A stretch of 64,000 nt of DNA from Cytospora piceicola (lineage: Eukaryota; Ascomycota; Sordariomycetes; Diaporthales; Cytosporaceae), in assembly GCA_023375675.1 (NCBI GenBank), contig JALQBC010000010.1, positions 1 through 64,000 on the forward strand, written 5' to 3'. Made by a program: the position numbers and the translations under genes. Below are positions 47,001-59,139 of the stretch, one piece after another; within the stretch, counting starts at the first letter, position 1, and each line of letters begins with the position of its first letter. Below the pieces are notes generated by a model. It was not told where the DNA came from, ran no database searches, and saw only the letters and a list, made by a program, of their open reading frames with translations.

Positions 47001-50000
47001 AAGCGTGTCATGTGGACTGGGCTCGTACCGAGTAAGCCCCGTCGCTCCACGTCTGTCATGTGGGTAGCTGATACAGGACCCCCGATGTCCTCACCTTGGA
47101 AAGATGCAGCTGTAAGAATGGCAATTGTTGTCTTCGTCGTCCTTTAGATCCGTTCACACTACCTATACCTCTATGAGACAATGGGAGACCCCGTCCATCA
47201 GTCTGATTTTTCCCAAGTACCACCCCTAGGCCTGAGTTTCCGATGCAAGACGCTGGCTTACCTGCCTAGTTATAGTGACATGCTACTACAGGAGGATGTT
47301 TCACCCCTTACAATGAACGAAGGTGCCCTTAAGAATGGGCGGTCCATGATGTGGCAGCAAACGCATGGGAAACTCATAGGACCAAGCGTGCTGAACAAGT
47401 ATGGAATGCACGTAATCTTGACCCCCCGGAACAAACCACCAACTCTTGTGACAGACACGTATAAATTTTGGTGGGAACGCGTCAAGACTATACCCGGGAA
47501 GTAAATAGAAATACTGGGTCGGCAGCAGAAACTCATAGTAATTGACAACGTGGCACGACCAATTCTAGTGGTGTATTCCAATGGGGACGTATAGGCCACT
47601 GCCGTTCCTTGCTTGTCTATGGAACGATTCTTCCCAACTGAAGAATCATGCTCAAGTGTTATTACATTACGCACTGAATCTTGAACGCCTGCCTTTTCGT
47701 AAAGTTCTGGTGAGTACAAAAACATCATTACGTCAAGCACTAAATACATATGACTACGGTCCATATCGAGCATCGCCGCCTCCACGCCGGTCAAATGGCC
47801 AAGCTATCCCTAGAGGAGCAAAGGCAAACGAATTTTATGGTGCACAAAATCACTCGGCAGCTAGATCATGCACATTGGTTTTTACTTGTGACAGATCCGA
47901 CGCCTCGAATCCATCGTGAGGCTGCTGTGTGAATTACTCTGACCACACACCGAGGGGTCCTGAGTTCATCTGTCCATATACAAAGCCAGTTGCCTCAAGT
48001 CTCTTGACGCAGGGAAGAGGAGGACGGTGGCTAGTAGTCTGGGGTACGTGACGAATCCCGTTGCTCGGAGCCATTGAGTATCACGTTCTTCTGAGGACCT
48101 GCGAGTTCCCGAAGACGGCAAGGTGCAAGGATGAAGCCTGCTATATTAATCTTGGAACTTCGCTACTGCTTCAGCCACGCGTGGTCGCTGTCCAATCGTT
48201 TCAAGTAAGGCTGTCCGGTTAGCGAACGTGCAGTGAGAGCATGGATAGGCATGTATGCTGCTTCTAGCTAGACTCCAAGTCACAGGACCACCTCCGCAGC
48301 GAGGGTTGATATCCTTTGGGAGATCTCCTTGGAGATGATGGTCTGACTATACAGTCTCGGTTAATCCGGCAAAAAATGGTCGCTCCGTACAGATCAAATG
48401 TGGCTTGGCTGGCCTCCAGTACGGCGGTGATGCCCAGATATCTTGCATCGATATTGCATCATGATGGATAGATCGATCCATCCAAATTCCATTGCGGCAA
48501 AGAACCACAAGGGATTGACGTTAGCACTAGGATACTTGAAAAGATTCGCTGCTCTACTCAGCTACATACATAATTTCGCTGACTCCCGCAAGACGGAGTG
48601 TTCCGGTCCTGGTTTGATCTTCCGCACTCAGTTATCTGTTGATATTGCCAAATCGTATAGGGCATAGATGCCCATACAGCGGTATACAGACTCATTGTTG
48701 TTTGAGAACTATTAGATCAAGTCAGGCTAGAAGGTGGTGATGAGATTGCAATGGACGAACGTAAACTGCTCCTTGAGGGGGTGGAGGGGGGGGGGGCTGT
48801 ACTCTGTTCCGGGGCGTTTATGCACATCTTTGTTTCAGAGGCGGAACTCTTCAGCCTCCGTCTCTGATCCTGTATCATCCAATTCGACTACTTCATATTA
48901 GACAGTTACATGGGTTAGTTATATGGGACAACTGTTCAGGTATCGATTCTAGCCACCAGTGACGGACCCACGTCTTCTGCACATGTACGACGATCTACTG
49001 TCACTAAATTTCCACCACAGATACTGGGGCATAACATCCCGAGATTATAACTCAACCATGGATTGCTAACCCTGCCTTACCGAGGAAATCACAATTAGTA
49101 ACTAACGACAGTCTAGACTTACAGGTAGTACGCGGCTTTTAGTATTCTGCATGTGATTTGTTGTTGTTAAAGGGATGAAGACAGTATATAGCCGCAAGAC
49201 AAATTATTCTTTTGCACTACTAGTGGCAACGCTATTCCTTGCAATTTACAATGGTATGTGGTGAGTCGTGACCAATTACTTGCTGGAAAGATGACAAGGA
49301 CTTACAAGCTGCGTTGATGTTCGCATATCGGCCATCTCCGCCCGCAACGGTTCTGGCCCGGTAAGACATGTGTGTAACCCCATAAATCGATCTCTTGCGC
49401 CTGCATGAAAGATTTCCGATCCATGTAGCTACCCAGAAGCTCGGGAAGGATGGTTGCGTACACCCAGCTTCGGAAAGGGATATCACATTCCCGGGTAGCC
49501 GACATCTGAAACGCCCCCAAGGCCTCCCTCCAAAATCACACATCCATATTGAGGTATCGACCGCCTTAGACAACGTCAAAGAAAAGAAGGAGTAGGCGTG
49601 TAGAGTACATGAGTGACAAGGCACAAGAGAAAGAAGGTGGTGGTCACACAGCAGGACACTTTCCACGCATGAGCGCCCCCAGCGCTGCAGTCAGCCGCCA
49701 GCCCACTTCATCTTGGAGGGAGAAACCGAGATCCTGCAGCATTGCGATCCACGCTAAGTTCTGAGAGAAAAGCCGTGGTGTTGTACGCCGGTTCGCTTAC
49801 GCCCGTAATAGACCACTGGGCCGCTCCGGTACAATCGTGATGGTGTACCGGCAGAACAAGACCTCAAGATGGCCGGCAAAAGAAGCTATGATTACAGAAC
49901 AAGCACGACTTTGCGTAACAATATCGAACGCAAGCCTTTAGGGTTTGTTTCGGTCCCCTCCATTTCCTCTGCGGCATATCAAGTTGGGAAAGTCGAGACA

Positions 50001-53000
50001 ATAAGATGGCGTGCTCGACAAGCCAGATATCAAATTGCTGAAGGGTGACAAAGTGATCCATCGCATCCCGCGAGGGGTTCCTGTTATCCGGAGCATCTGT
50101 AGCAGAAGCCCAACGTTCAAGATACGGTAACAAAAAAGGAACCCATGAGCAGGGTAGCCTTGTCGAAATTCTCGTCATGCAGAGGTTTGGGGCCGGATCT
50201 GGCAGAGGATCATGCAATCAGCTGAGATCGAATACCCTCGGCTACCTAGGTCTTCACACGGTTGCATCGAGGCCTTGAATGTGGCCAGAAGAGGACTTCG
50301 ACCCATCCTCCCATGCAGGAGGAGCAAAGGGAGGCAACCACAGCCGGACTCCAACGCGACGGCGGGATGTTCTGATTCAAGCCATGCAGCTTCCCATCTG
50401 AAGAATGCGAACTCCCGTCATTGGACCGGATAATCTCGTGGGCGAGGTTGATTCTCCACAGACTGTCCTCCCTGGAAGCAAACAGTTCGGAAGTGTACTT
50501 GAGTAAGTAGGTACTCGATCTGGAAGGTGGCAAATGAAACTAGAGTGCTCTGTGGTCACGTTTACGATTAGTTCTGGGTTTTTAACGGGTCTTCTCTTAG
50601 TTTTACTTGACTTTCCTTTACTCACCCATATTTGCGTAGGTGAAACGAATTCTAAGGTGGATTGTCCCAAAGCAGAATTCCAGGATCTGACATATGATCA
50701 GTGATCACTTTTAAGTTAGCGGTACCGCAACACAGAACACAGTACCAACGCCGTTTGAGGATCATGTCTCAGTCAATGCAGGGGACACTGTGGACATGCC
50801 CGTATATGGAGCCGATTCAACGGGCGTGGCACACGTGGGATCTCAGAGCCTAGACCGCGATGAACGTTTTCAACGTATTCCATTGGCGACCATTTGGACA
50901 TGGACTCAACATACTGTTTTCCTTCCCACACTTGGCGAATTTGTGGTGTTCTATCTTGAAAGCTTTCCACCTGCCCCCCCCCCCCCCACATACAGCCGAA
51001 CTTGGTAGCAGTAGGTATGATGTATCGAGTCTACATGAGAACCCCTTCAATGTTTCGTCGTAAGCTGAGGAGCGTACTCGGGGAACTCCGAAAACCGACA
51101 ATATAACAAAATGGCGAATATTTAATGTTGATAGAACTCTCGAGGAACCCTACAAAAACATGCTAGATCAAAGACTTGTCAACGAATCGCTCCCTATCGC
51201 GCATATGTCCAACCAGCATGGACACCCCGAGGCCGAAATGACATGCAGATATCCGCAGCTCGGCCCGCTATACACGTACATATTGGCCAGTAGGCGTTCC
51301 TCCTGGCAATCTTGGCAGCAACAATTTCACTTCATCAAAACGGCCGTTGACGTAGCGAGGCTAGAAATACGCTGTACGAAGTCCCCGCGCGTACATAGAG
51401 GTCGTCAACTCGAAAGCTTGTGTATCTCAGCCCACATTTGTGCGTCCCTTGGCTCGATCATGCCGACAGCAGCTCTGTAGAACTAGGATCGCTACTATCA
51501 GGGAGGGATAGGAATAGTACGATCAATCGAGATTGCTGCCACCATCTTGCAGTCAAAATCTCGTCCACCTTGCAGCTGTTGTGGGACAGCCATATTTCCT
51601 CATCGGGCCATATCGGATTGTTTAGTATGTCATCTCGCTCCATCGACATGTTAATTGGCCGCCGGATTGCAAGATAACTCGATTCGATCTATACGAGGCG
51701 TTTGTACACTGAAGGATTGCTGATCTTCTCAGCCGTGGCTTGGCTTTTGTCTCAGTCTCTACTGCCTAGGAGCTCCCGTGGCCATGGTGATGCTGTCATC
51801 CCATTTCCAGTCGCGAGTTCTTCTAATCCTTGGACGGATGTGTAATTTCCACCTTTTCGGTTAGTGAGCCTTCAGAGAGAGGACTAAACAACGAGCCAGT
51901 AGTAGAGACGAATGCCTAGCCGGGACTCCTCCACGTTTCCTAGATGGAATGTTCCACCATCTGGGGAGCGATCGTATTGAGGTAAGGATTCCTGGCGCAA
52001 CGTCGTGATCCAAGTCTGAGCTCACATTACCAGCATAATGCCCGCATATAGAAGCCAAGGGCGTGGCGACGAGCTTAGGCCTATGTGACGTTACGTTGGC
52101 TGGCTGGCAAGAGGCGATCGTTCCGCCCCTTTTTTCCTTACGTACCATCGTGTCCATAGTTATCCTGGCCGTGATCCGCGCAGTGCTCTCAGAGTCGCCA
52201 GTGCTGCAATTAGCTTACCTCGTCAAGTCTCAAACACCTCAACGATGCTGGTTACCCTCACCCCTGCGGCTTACAATTAGGACCTGATGGCCACTGTCTC
52301 TCGAGCTTGAAGTGGCGGTCAAGAGACCCAATTTGTGGTACCGTCCATATATCAGATCATACCAAATTATCTATCCTAGCTCAGCTGTTGTGGTCACCAT
52401 TTTAGTTGGTCGGCATAGTGGCCGGCGCAATACATTGACTACTTACCTAGTACGTCATGGGTTTACTTACAGAGGCCCCTCCCCCTTCAGAGTCCCCTAC
52501 CCCTTCCCAAGTCCCTCATGATCAACTCCGTGGTGTCCACCCTTGAGCAGCTCAGCTTCCTCGCAAGTGGTCACAATGTCCTTGGTGAGTTACCTGAACC
52601 TTAGAAACCTATGCATGTAATCACCATACCGTTTAGTCTCTATCTATCAATATATCAACTAAGCACACATGTGTGGTTGAGCTCGTACTTTGCTTATGCC
52701 ACTGTTTGGTGTTCTCTCCGTTTTTGAAGCTAATGGACACTGAAGACCGTGATTGGACATCTGGAAGGTTTGCTTTTCATCAGAGAGAGAGAGCCCTGTG
52801 GCTTTGATCGTTGTTTATTTGCGCCTTGACTTTCATACATATGTGGACGTCGTCAATGCAGAGATGCTTTGTATTGTAAGTGCCCGCAGGTAGCGAGCGG
52901 TAAGAAAAAAACAAAGGATGAGGGGAAAAACTTATCCTCGTGGATATGATATGTCGCGTATGACAGAAAAGAAAGAAAGCAAAACATGGGGGATAGAGAG

Positions 53001-55444
53001 GGGAAAAAAAAAACGAAAAGAAGAAAGAAAATGGTGGGCAAACGAGAGGGGAAGGGTAGGCAGGCTCGTACCTGACGAATATTATCCGAGTCGACAACTG
53101 TGTATGTTATTGAAACCTGAAGATATATACGTTTTGTCAGTACGATTAGTATAATATTAGTCAGTCACATGATGAAGCTTGTCAGTGGGAGACGCAGTGT
53201 GGCAAGGAGTACCAGGGGTCCGTCCTTGAGTACCTGAGTAGGTAACCAATTAACTACCTAGGTAGGTAACGTAAATAAATGCACATGCGATCTATCTTGC
53301 GATAGAATGGACTTTACCACATGCAGATTCATCACGGGTTTCCCCCATCACGAACAAACTTGATGTTACAAATGACGATTAGATAGACGATGATGATTAC
53401 GAGAACCCTGTCTCCTCATGAGACTCGGTCTACTTGATTGATCGTTAATCCCAGGTGCTTGCTTTCAAGCCAATCCCAACATTGAGCTTGTGCTGTGCTG
53501 ATTTGCGCTCAGTTACTATTGGCTTGGTCTGCACAGCCGCGGAGCATATGGCATCCAGGTACTGGATGGCGCCTGTTCGCACATACCATTCCAATGTTAC
53601 TGCCGGACGCACTTCCTTCCTAAATAGCAACTGTCGAGATCGACCTGCAACTGTTGATGTGGGCTTCAAGATCTGGTCTCTGGTCAACTGTTCCACCATA
53701 AGGTAGTTGGTCCTTTCCCTTGATGTCGTCAGTATCAATTGGCGGCGGGAGGCGGGGGGGGGGGGGTGCCTGTTTGTTCTTTGGAAGCTTTCATTTGGGT
53801 CGCCTGAAGAGAGTTCTGATGTCTTCACCCGCCGTCACGTACTTAAGTAAGTATGTAGTCGAATCTAGCGCCAAGTGGTTCGCTTCAGAAAGACGATCTT
53901 GATGTTCAAGACGTCAAAGTCAATAGGAGACAAGTCAATGGGAGTTACGTCAATGGGAGAGCATCCCATGTAGAACAAAAGAAAACACCGAAAGCAGAAC
54001 ATTTCGAATCGATTCTTATATTCTCTATGGGCCAGTGACCCAAACGAAGCCGCTTTTTCACCTGCAACCGCGTTTTTGCTTATCAGCGACCTCAAAAGAT
54101 TGTGATATCAGGAGTTAGTGACATGTCACCAGTTGATGTCGACCTTCCCCGCCGGCGTCCTGCGAGTCTTGCCTGGGCTCCGCCCCCACCCTGCGGCCAA
54201 ATCCGGGGAAGCCCTGGAGAGGATCGGCCAGAGAAGGTCGACTAAGACGGTGGCAACTCCACCCTCCCAGGACGATTCGAGCAGATGATTGCACTCGCCT
54301 CCCATGGCAGTCAAGACCAAGGCCAAAACGTACGTTGGAGCTCTCTAATAGGCTAGCGCTTATTGGGAAGTGGGCGATGCTTCCCGAAAAGGGCATATCG
54401 TGGAAATAAACATCCGCTGACAGAATCCTACGATCACCCCATAATCAGGCTCAGACCGGACCATGTTGAAGATCCTCTGGAGAGCCGACACGGCATGCTC
54501 GGTTTACCACCAGCGGTATCTGGAGTGTCAATCTCGACTTGCAGTTATAAAGGTCCGGCCCATCGTTTCACACTGCAACGATTTCGAGTGCATTTCAAAC
54601 CATTTCAAGACTCAAGTCCACAAAAAGCATCCACAAAAGGCACTGCGTTCCGTCGTTGTGCACTGATAATTTACCTGATTTACCCAGAAACGTTCGGCTG
54701 TCTCACGCAAACCCCCCACACGGAAAAGTATCACCATGGCGGCAGCTGCAGCACATATAAAGCCACTTCCCGGTACCAAGTACGGTCCAGCGATTGCCGT
54801 AGTCGTCTCTCGTAAGTAGATGTATTCTCCCTCCATTAATGACACCGCAAGCAGGCTCCTTTCCCAAAAATACCTGCTGAGTTTTGATCAATATGTAGTC
54901 TCGGCCGTTGGTGCTTTCGTGCACTGGCAATTGCAGGTCGAATCGCGCACGATGGACCGCATGTTTGCACAATACCAAAGCGCACAGAGTGAGGCATCGA
55001 GACAAATGGTATTTAAGGACACGGGAAGAGCAGACCCAAGGAAGAGTGTTTTCAATGTTTTGAGCTGGGGGAAGTTCCAAGAACAGTGAGGTGCAGAATC
55101 TTGAGTCGTTTGGACTTGAGGAAACATTGATGATGGCAGGGGACTGGAAGCATCGTGATTCGAAGCAACATTTTTTGCAAGCCACATTGGAGTTCTAGTT
55201 TTGATTTGCCCCGGGGCCGCTTGGGGGTGGGTGTTTGCCAGGTTGAACTTTATCGCTCAGACATCTGGAAGCGGATAATTATACGATGCATGCTGGGTTT
55301 GGGGGGCGGGACACCATCAATTGAACAAGCAAGCACATCTTGATACATTACTATTAGCGAAAATTTTCCACGTGATGCATCTTTTCTGCAAACTTGACTT
55401 GATCATTGATGGACAGTAGTCCACCTCCATGTCTATATCATCGT
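44000..55444. other. 11-kb gene-poor region
   Basis: Frames up to about 190 codons occur on both strands, but they overlap antisense to one another, are rich in Cys/Trp/Arg/Ser, lack family motifs and have no coherent exon pattern. Poly-C/poly-G tracts lie at 44926-44936, 45627-45636, 48786-48796, 50974-50986 and 53754-53766. No AT-rich RIP block, tandem array or terminal repeat was seen. Fast-evolving or long-noncoding genes would be missed by eye. Confidence 0.35.
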
Positions 55445-57329
55445 CTAGTCGTGGTAACTTTGGGCTCTGGTCGCCTCTTCTAAATCAGCCTGCCTCAATG
55501 CATCCGCCAGTGGTATATCTTCTAGAGCACAGATTTTGGTCTTTTTGGTGAGCTTCCAGATGAGGTAGGCGGAAAGCACCAGTGGAATATCCCTACATGT
55601 CTGATTAGCAAACCTTGGCCTGCGGCGAAGAACCGTGTTAACTCACAAATATGATGACACGAAGGTCTCGGTGTCCCAGTTGCCCTTGGTAAAGACACTG
55701 AAGCCACTCGTCAGGAGAATGACAATACACAAGAACAACGCGACATACGAGCTGTATACTTAACGGGGCAAGTTTGTGTCAGCAGCCATCAATTAACGCC
55801 CCAGACCAGACCATCACTCACAAGTCCAAGAGTTATGCCAGGGCAGCCTGGCCACAGGGATCTGTTGCTTCTCCATGGCAAGTTTCATACGAATGTGGTT
55901 CAGCAAGATGGCACTCCAGCTGACCAAGACGCCAGCGGCCGTGAGATCCACAAGCCACCAGAAGACTGTCATTGCGTTGTTGCTCAAGGTCAAGAAGCTG
56001 AGGAACATAAAGACTGTGAACAATAGGACACACATGTAAGGCGTTCCCCACGAAGTGGTCCTGAGGAAGATTTTGGGCGCCTGGCCCTTTAGTGCCAAGC
56101 CATATAGGACTCTCGTGCCGGCTAACAAAGACTGATTGCTCGAGCTCCACGCACTTGAGATGACGATGGCGTTGACGACGCTCGGAATGGCACGAATGCC
56201 TGCCGCACTGGCAGCGATGACGAACGGGCTTTGCGCCGCAGTACCGCTCTCATCGCCCAATCTCGAGTCATCGCTCGCGACCAACATGCCCACGATGAGG
56301 ACTGCAAGCATGTAGAAGAGCAAGACGCGAGCAAACACCTGCTTGCAAGCACGCGGAATAGCGCGGCGGGGGTTCTGCGTCTCGGCTGCTGCCATGGCAA
56401 TGCTCTCAACGCCCGCGAAAGAGAACACCGCGGAGGTCATGACGCCCCAGAAGCCAAGAAACTTTCCCCAGTCGCCGGTGCCGATATACTCCACGAAGGG
56501 GCCTGGGCTGCGCCAGTACTTGAAGCCAATGCGAGGAGTGCCGGGGATGCCACCGAGGTCAATCACAAGGCCAAGAATAATAAGAAAGACTACCAATAGG
56601 ACTTTGAGGATGGCGAAGACATATTCGACCTCACCAAATACACGGACAAATGCCACGCCTACAGCAACGGTTGCGATGATGAAGATGATGATCCATATCG
56701 CGCTGTTCAGGTCGGTCCAGAAGTTGAACAGGACGCAGATGGCTGTAATCTCGGAGGGAATACTGAGGAGGTTGCCGTAGACCAGGTTCCATCCTATTGC
56801 AAATTCCAGTGCAGGATCAACGAAGAAGCCTGCATGGCGGACAAAGCTCCCAGTAACCTTGATAGTAGGGACAGAGCAACGACATCAGCTTCTCATGTCG
56901 ACTTGGTGCAGACACCGGGAACAGAGAAGGTCTTACCGGCAACAGGGCTGTAACCTCTCCCAAGGCGAACTGAACGGCACAGACAATGCCGCCGACCATA
57001 GCATAACCGAGCAAGGCACCCAGGGGGCCGCCAGTCTGGATGGCGCCTCCGAGAGATAGGAACAGGCCGGTACCGATGGCACCTGCAATGCCGAGCATGC
57101 TGAGGTGTCGCTCAGCCAGGCCTCGCTTGAGACGAGAAACTTCGGCGACGGTGATGAGGTCGCCATCGTGGTCATCAACAGCTGAGTCGTTGATGGCGCC
57201 ACTTTCTAAAGTGCCGGCTGCATCAGCAGGCTCCGGAGGCTGTCTTGAATCGCTGTCGACATCGACGTCCATGGGTTGAGGCTCAACGACCACCAAAGAA
57301 GGGGCCTTCCCTAACTTGCTGCTGCTCAT
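55445..57329 (-). CDS. Amino-acid permease (YAT family, APC superfamily)
   Basis: Four exons (56937-57329, 55822-56857, 55647-55758, 55445-55592; introns of 79, 63 and 54 bases, all GT-AG) join in frame to 562 residues. A hydrophilic N-terminus of about 60 residues precedes twelve predicted helices. TM1 carries the permease signature AGAIGTGLFLSLGGAI. Later conserved parts are F-S-F-A-G-V-E-S-I-A-M-A-A-A-E, S-S-N-Q-S-L-L-A-G-T-R-V-L-Y-G-L-A and PWHNSWTLYSSYVALF. Role: proton-coupled amino-acid uptake at the plasma membrane. Specificity cannot be predicted. The C-terminus is short and acidic. It is intact and divergent from the GYF gene. Confidence 0.93.
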
Positions 57330-59139
57330 GTCGATTGTCGAATCCGAACCGTCAAGAGGGAGGGATCGGCGAAGGAGAAAAAAGGAGGGGGAGAAGGGGG
57401 GAAGAGGGACGACACGATCGCAGGGAGGGTTGGAGGGCCTGTTCTCACGAAGATGTCAGCATGGCTGATCATGCGATGTTGAGTTCCCGGGGCTACAGTG
57501 CCCTTTTGTGTGTATTCACCCGGCGCGATAACGGTCTGAAGGAAACCTTAGAACCTTGGAGGATCTCGGTACAGGGTGGGGGGATCACCACGGGTAGTTA
57601 GTCCAGTTGACGTGTGATTGCGCCATCTCATCTAATCTCACCAAACTGGCAGATAATCAGATACAGTACGGAGTATGTACCTATGGATTACGTAAAGAAC
57701 ACTTTACATCAAGACCACCCCCCCCCCCCAAATCGTCAATGTGAGGATAAGCCCTAACCCAGCCTCTTTCTTCCTCTCGGCCAGAGGGCAGGCGGTGCAG
57801 GGCTGAAATGAGGCTGCTGCATTCCTGGTGTATCGCCATCGGACTTCCGGTAGTGTGGGGTCAAATCTTATTGCATATACTGTAGTAGCTCCAGCTTTGG
57901 AGTGCCTATAAATATTCGAGGTTTCCACCTGGTGTAGTGTAGTATATCCATATGTCTTCATTTTGTTGTGGCATACGAAGTCATGAGAAGTGCACAATGT
58001 TACTGATATATACTTACCCAGGTACTCAGTAAGGTGGATGCCTAGTAGGCAAGAAACTCTAGCAAGCTTGGGAGATCATGGGGCAAGAAACATCATCCAG
58101 TCTGGTGGTTGGAGGGCACGTGGTTATGCACGTGAGCTGCAAGGAACGAGACGGCTTTCCAAGTTGGTTGGAAGGTAAATAAGGTACGTACCTGTACCCA
58201 AGTAACCCTGTCGTTTCCAGCCATGGCCATGTATCTCGTCAACGGACGATGGCTGGCAGTATTTGTTTGTAGGTTCCTACTAATTGGATGGAGTTTGGGG
58301 CCACTGCGAATGCCCTCCATACCGTGCTTAGTCTAGGTACCTAGGTAGGTAGTAAAACTCACTAAACTTACATTCCTAGGTACCTAGGTAGCTTGTCGTC
58401 ACAGGCGCCAAGCTGCCTACCTCTAGCCCATCTAGGTACCTAGGTAGGGAGCTAGGTGAGTACTCAAGCAGCCAAGTACGCACTTGGGTACCTAAGTATG
58501 CTGGCGCAGGTGTCCGTAAGTAGGGTACACTGGTTTTACCCCCTCCCTCCCCCAGGTGTCAGTCTGTCAGTGCCCCCCCCCTCCCCACCTATGTGTGGTC
58601 AGTGCACTGGAGCTAACCAATGTCATTGCTCAGGCTGTCAAGGCTGTGCGTAGTGATAACAGGCCAAAAAAAAAAAAAAGGGAATAAAAAAAGTTTACTA
58701 GTGTGCTAAATGTACCCAGTCGAGCTAGCGCCTATGAAGCTCCGTACCTCCGTTAATCAACCAAATTTGAGGCGAACCTCGAAATCGATTTTTCCCTCCC
58801 AAAGCACCCGCAAAAACATCTTGAAGAGGTCTTTCTATCCGTGACATCACACCAAACCCGCCAACCGTCTGCGCCAGCAATCTGTTCTTCAGCTATACAC
58901 AGCGATCCGATCTCTCCATCTAACGCATTCCTACGCGTCTGATATACTCAGCCTCCGCCCGTTTTGCCCTACTGTGACGTGTCTCGTCTCGACTCGTCAA
59001 GGTTCTCACTATCGCCATCAACGATCGCGAACTTCATCCCCCAAAACCGTCGATACGATTCTCTCTCTCGCTTCGACCTACCCTCGATTTTCTCCCCCGA
59101 TTTCCCGTTTCGACACCGAGACAGGTCTCAATACACACA
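57330..59139. promoter_or_regulatory. Shared 1.8-kb promoter region of divergent permease and GYF genes
   Basis: No gene fits between the two divergent starts (57329 minus, 59140 plus). It contains C tracts (57718-57729), a cluster of CTAGGTACCTAGGTA palindromes (58333-58446), a poly-A run at about 58666-58679 and a short upstream frame beginning at 58964. The last about 250 bases are C/T-rich, as in many fungal leaders. Confidence 0.5.
58333..58446. repeat. Three copies of a CTAGGTACCTAGGTA palindromic motif
   Basis: The motif stands at 58333-58347, 58376-58390 and 58432-58446, with partial copies around it. Shorter relatives appear at about 20752 and 53260. The unit is self-complementary around GGTACC. 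Confidence 0.75.

Noticed and set aside
47270..47794. A 174-codon minus-strand frame
   Set aside because: No family was recognised, the plus strand is open over the same bases, and there is no promoter or intron support.
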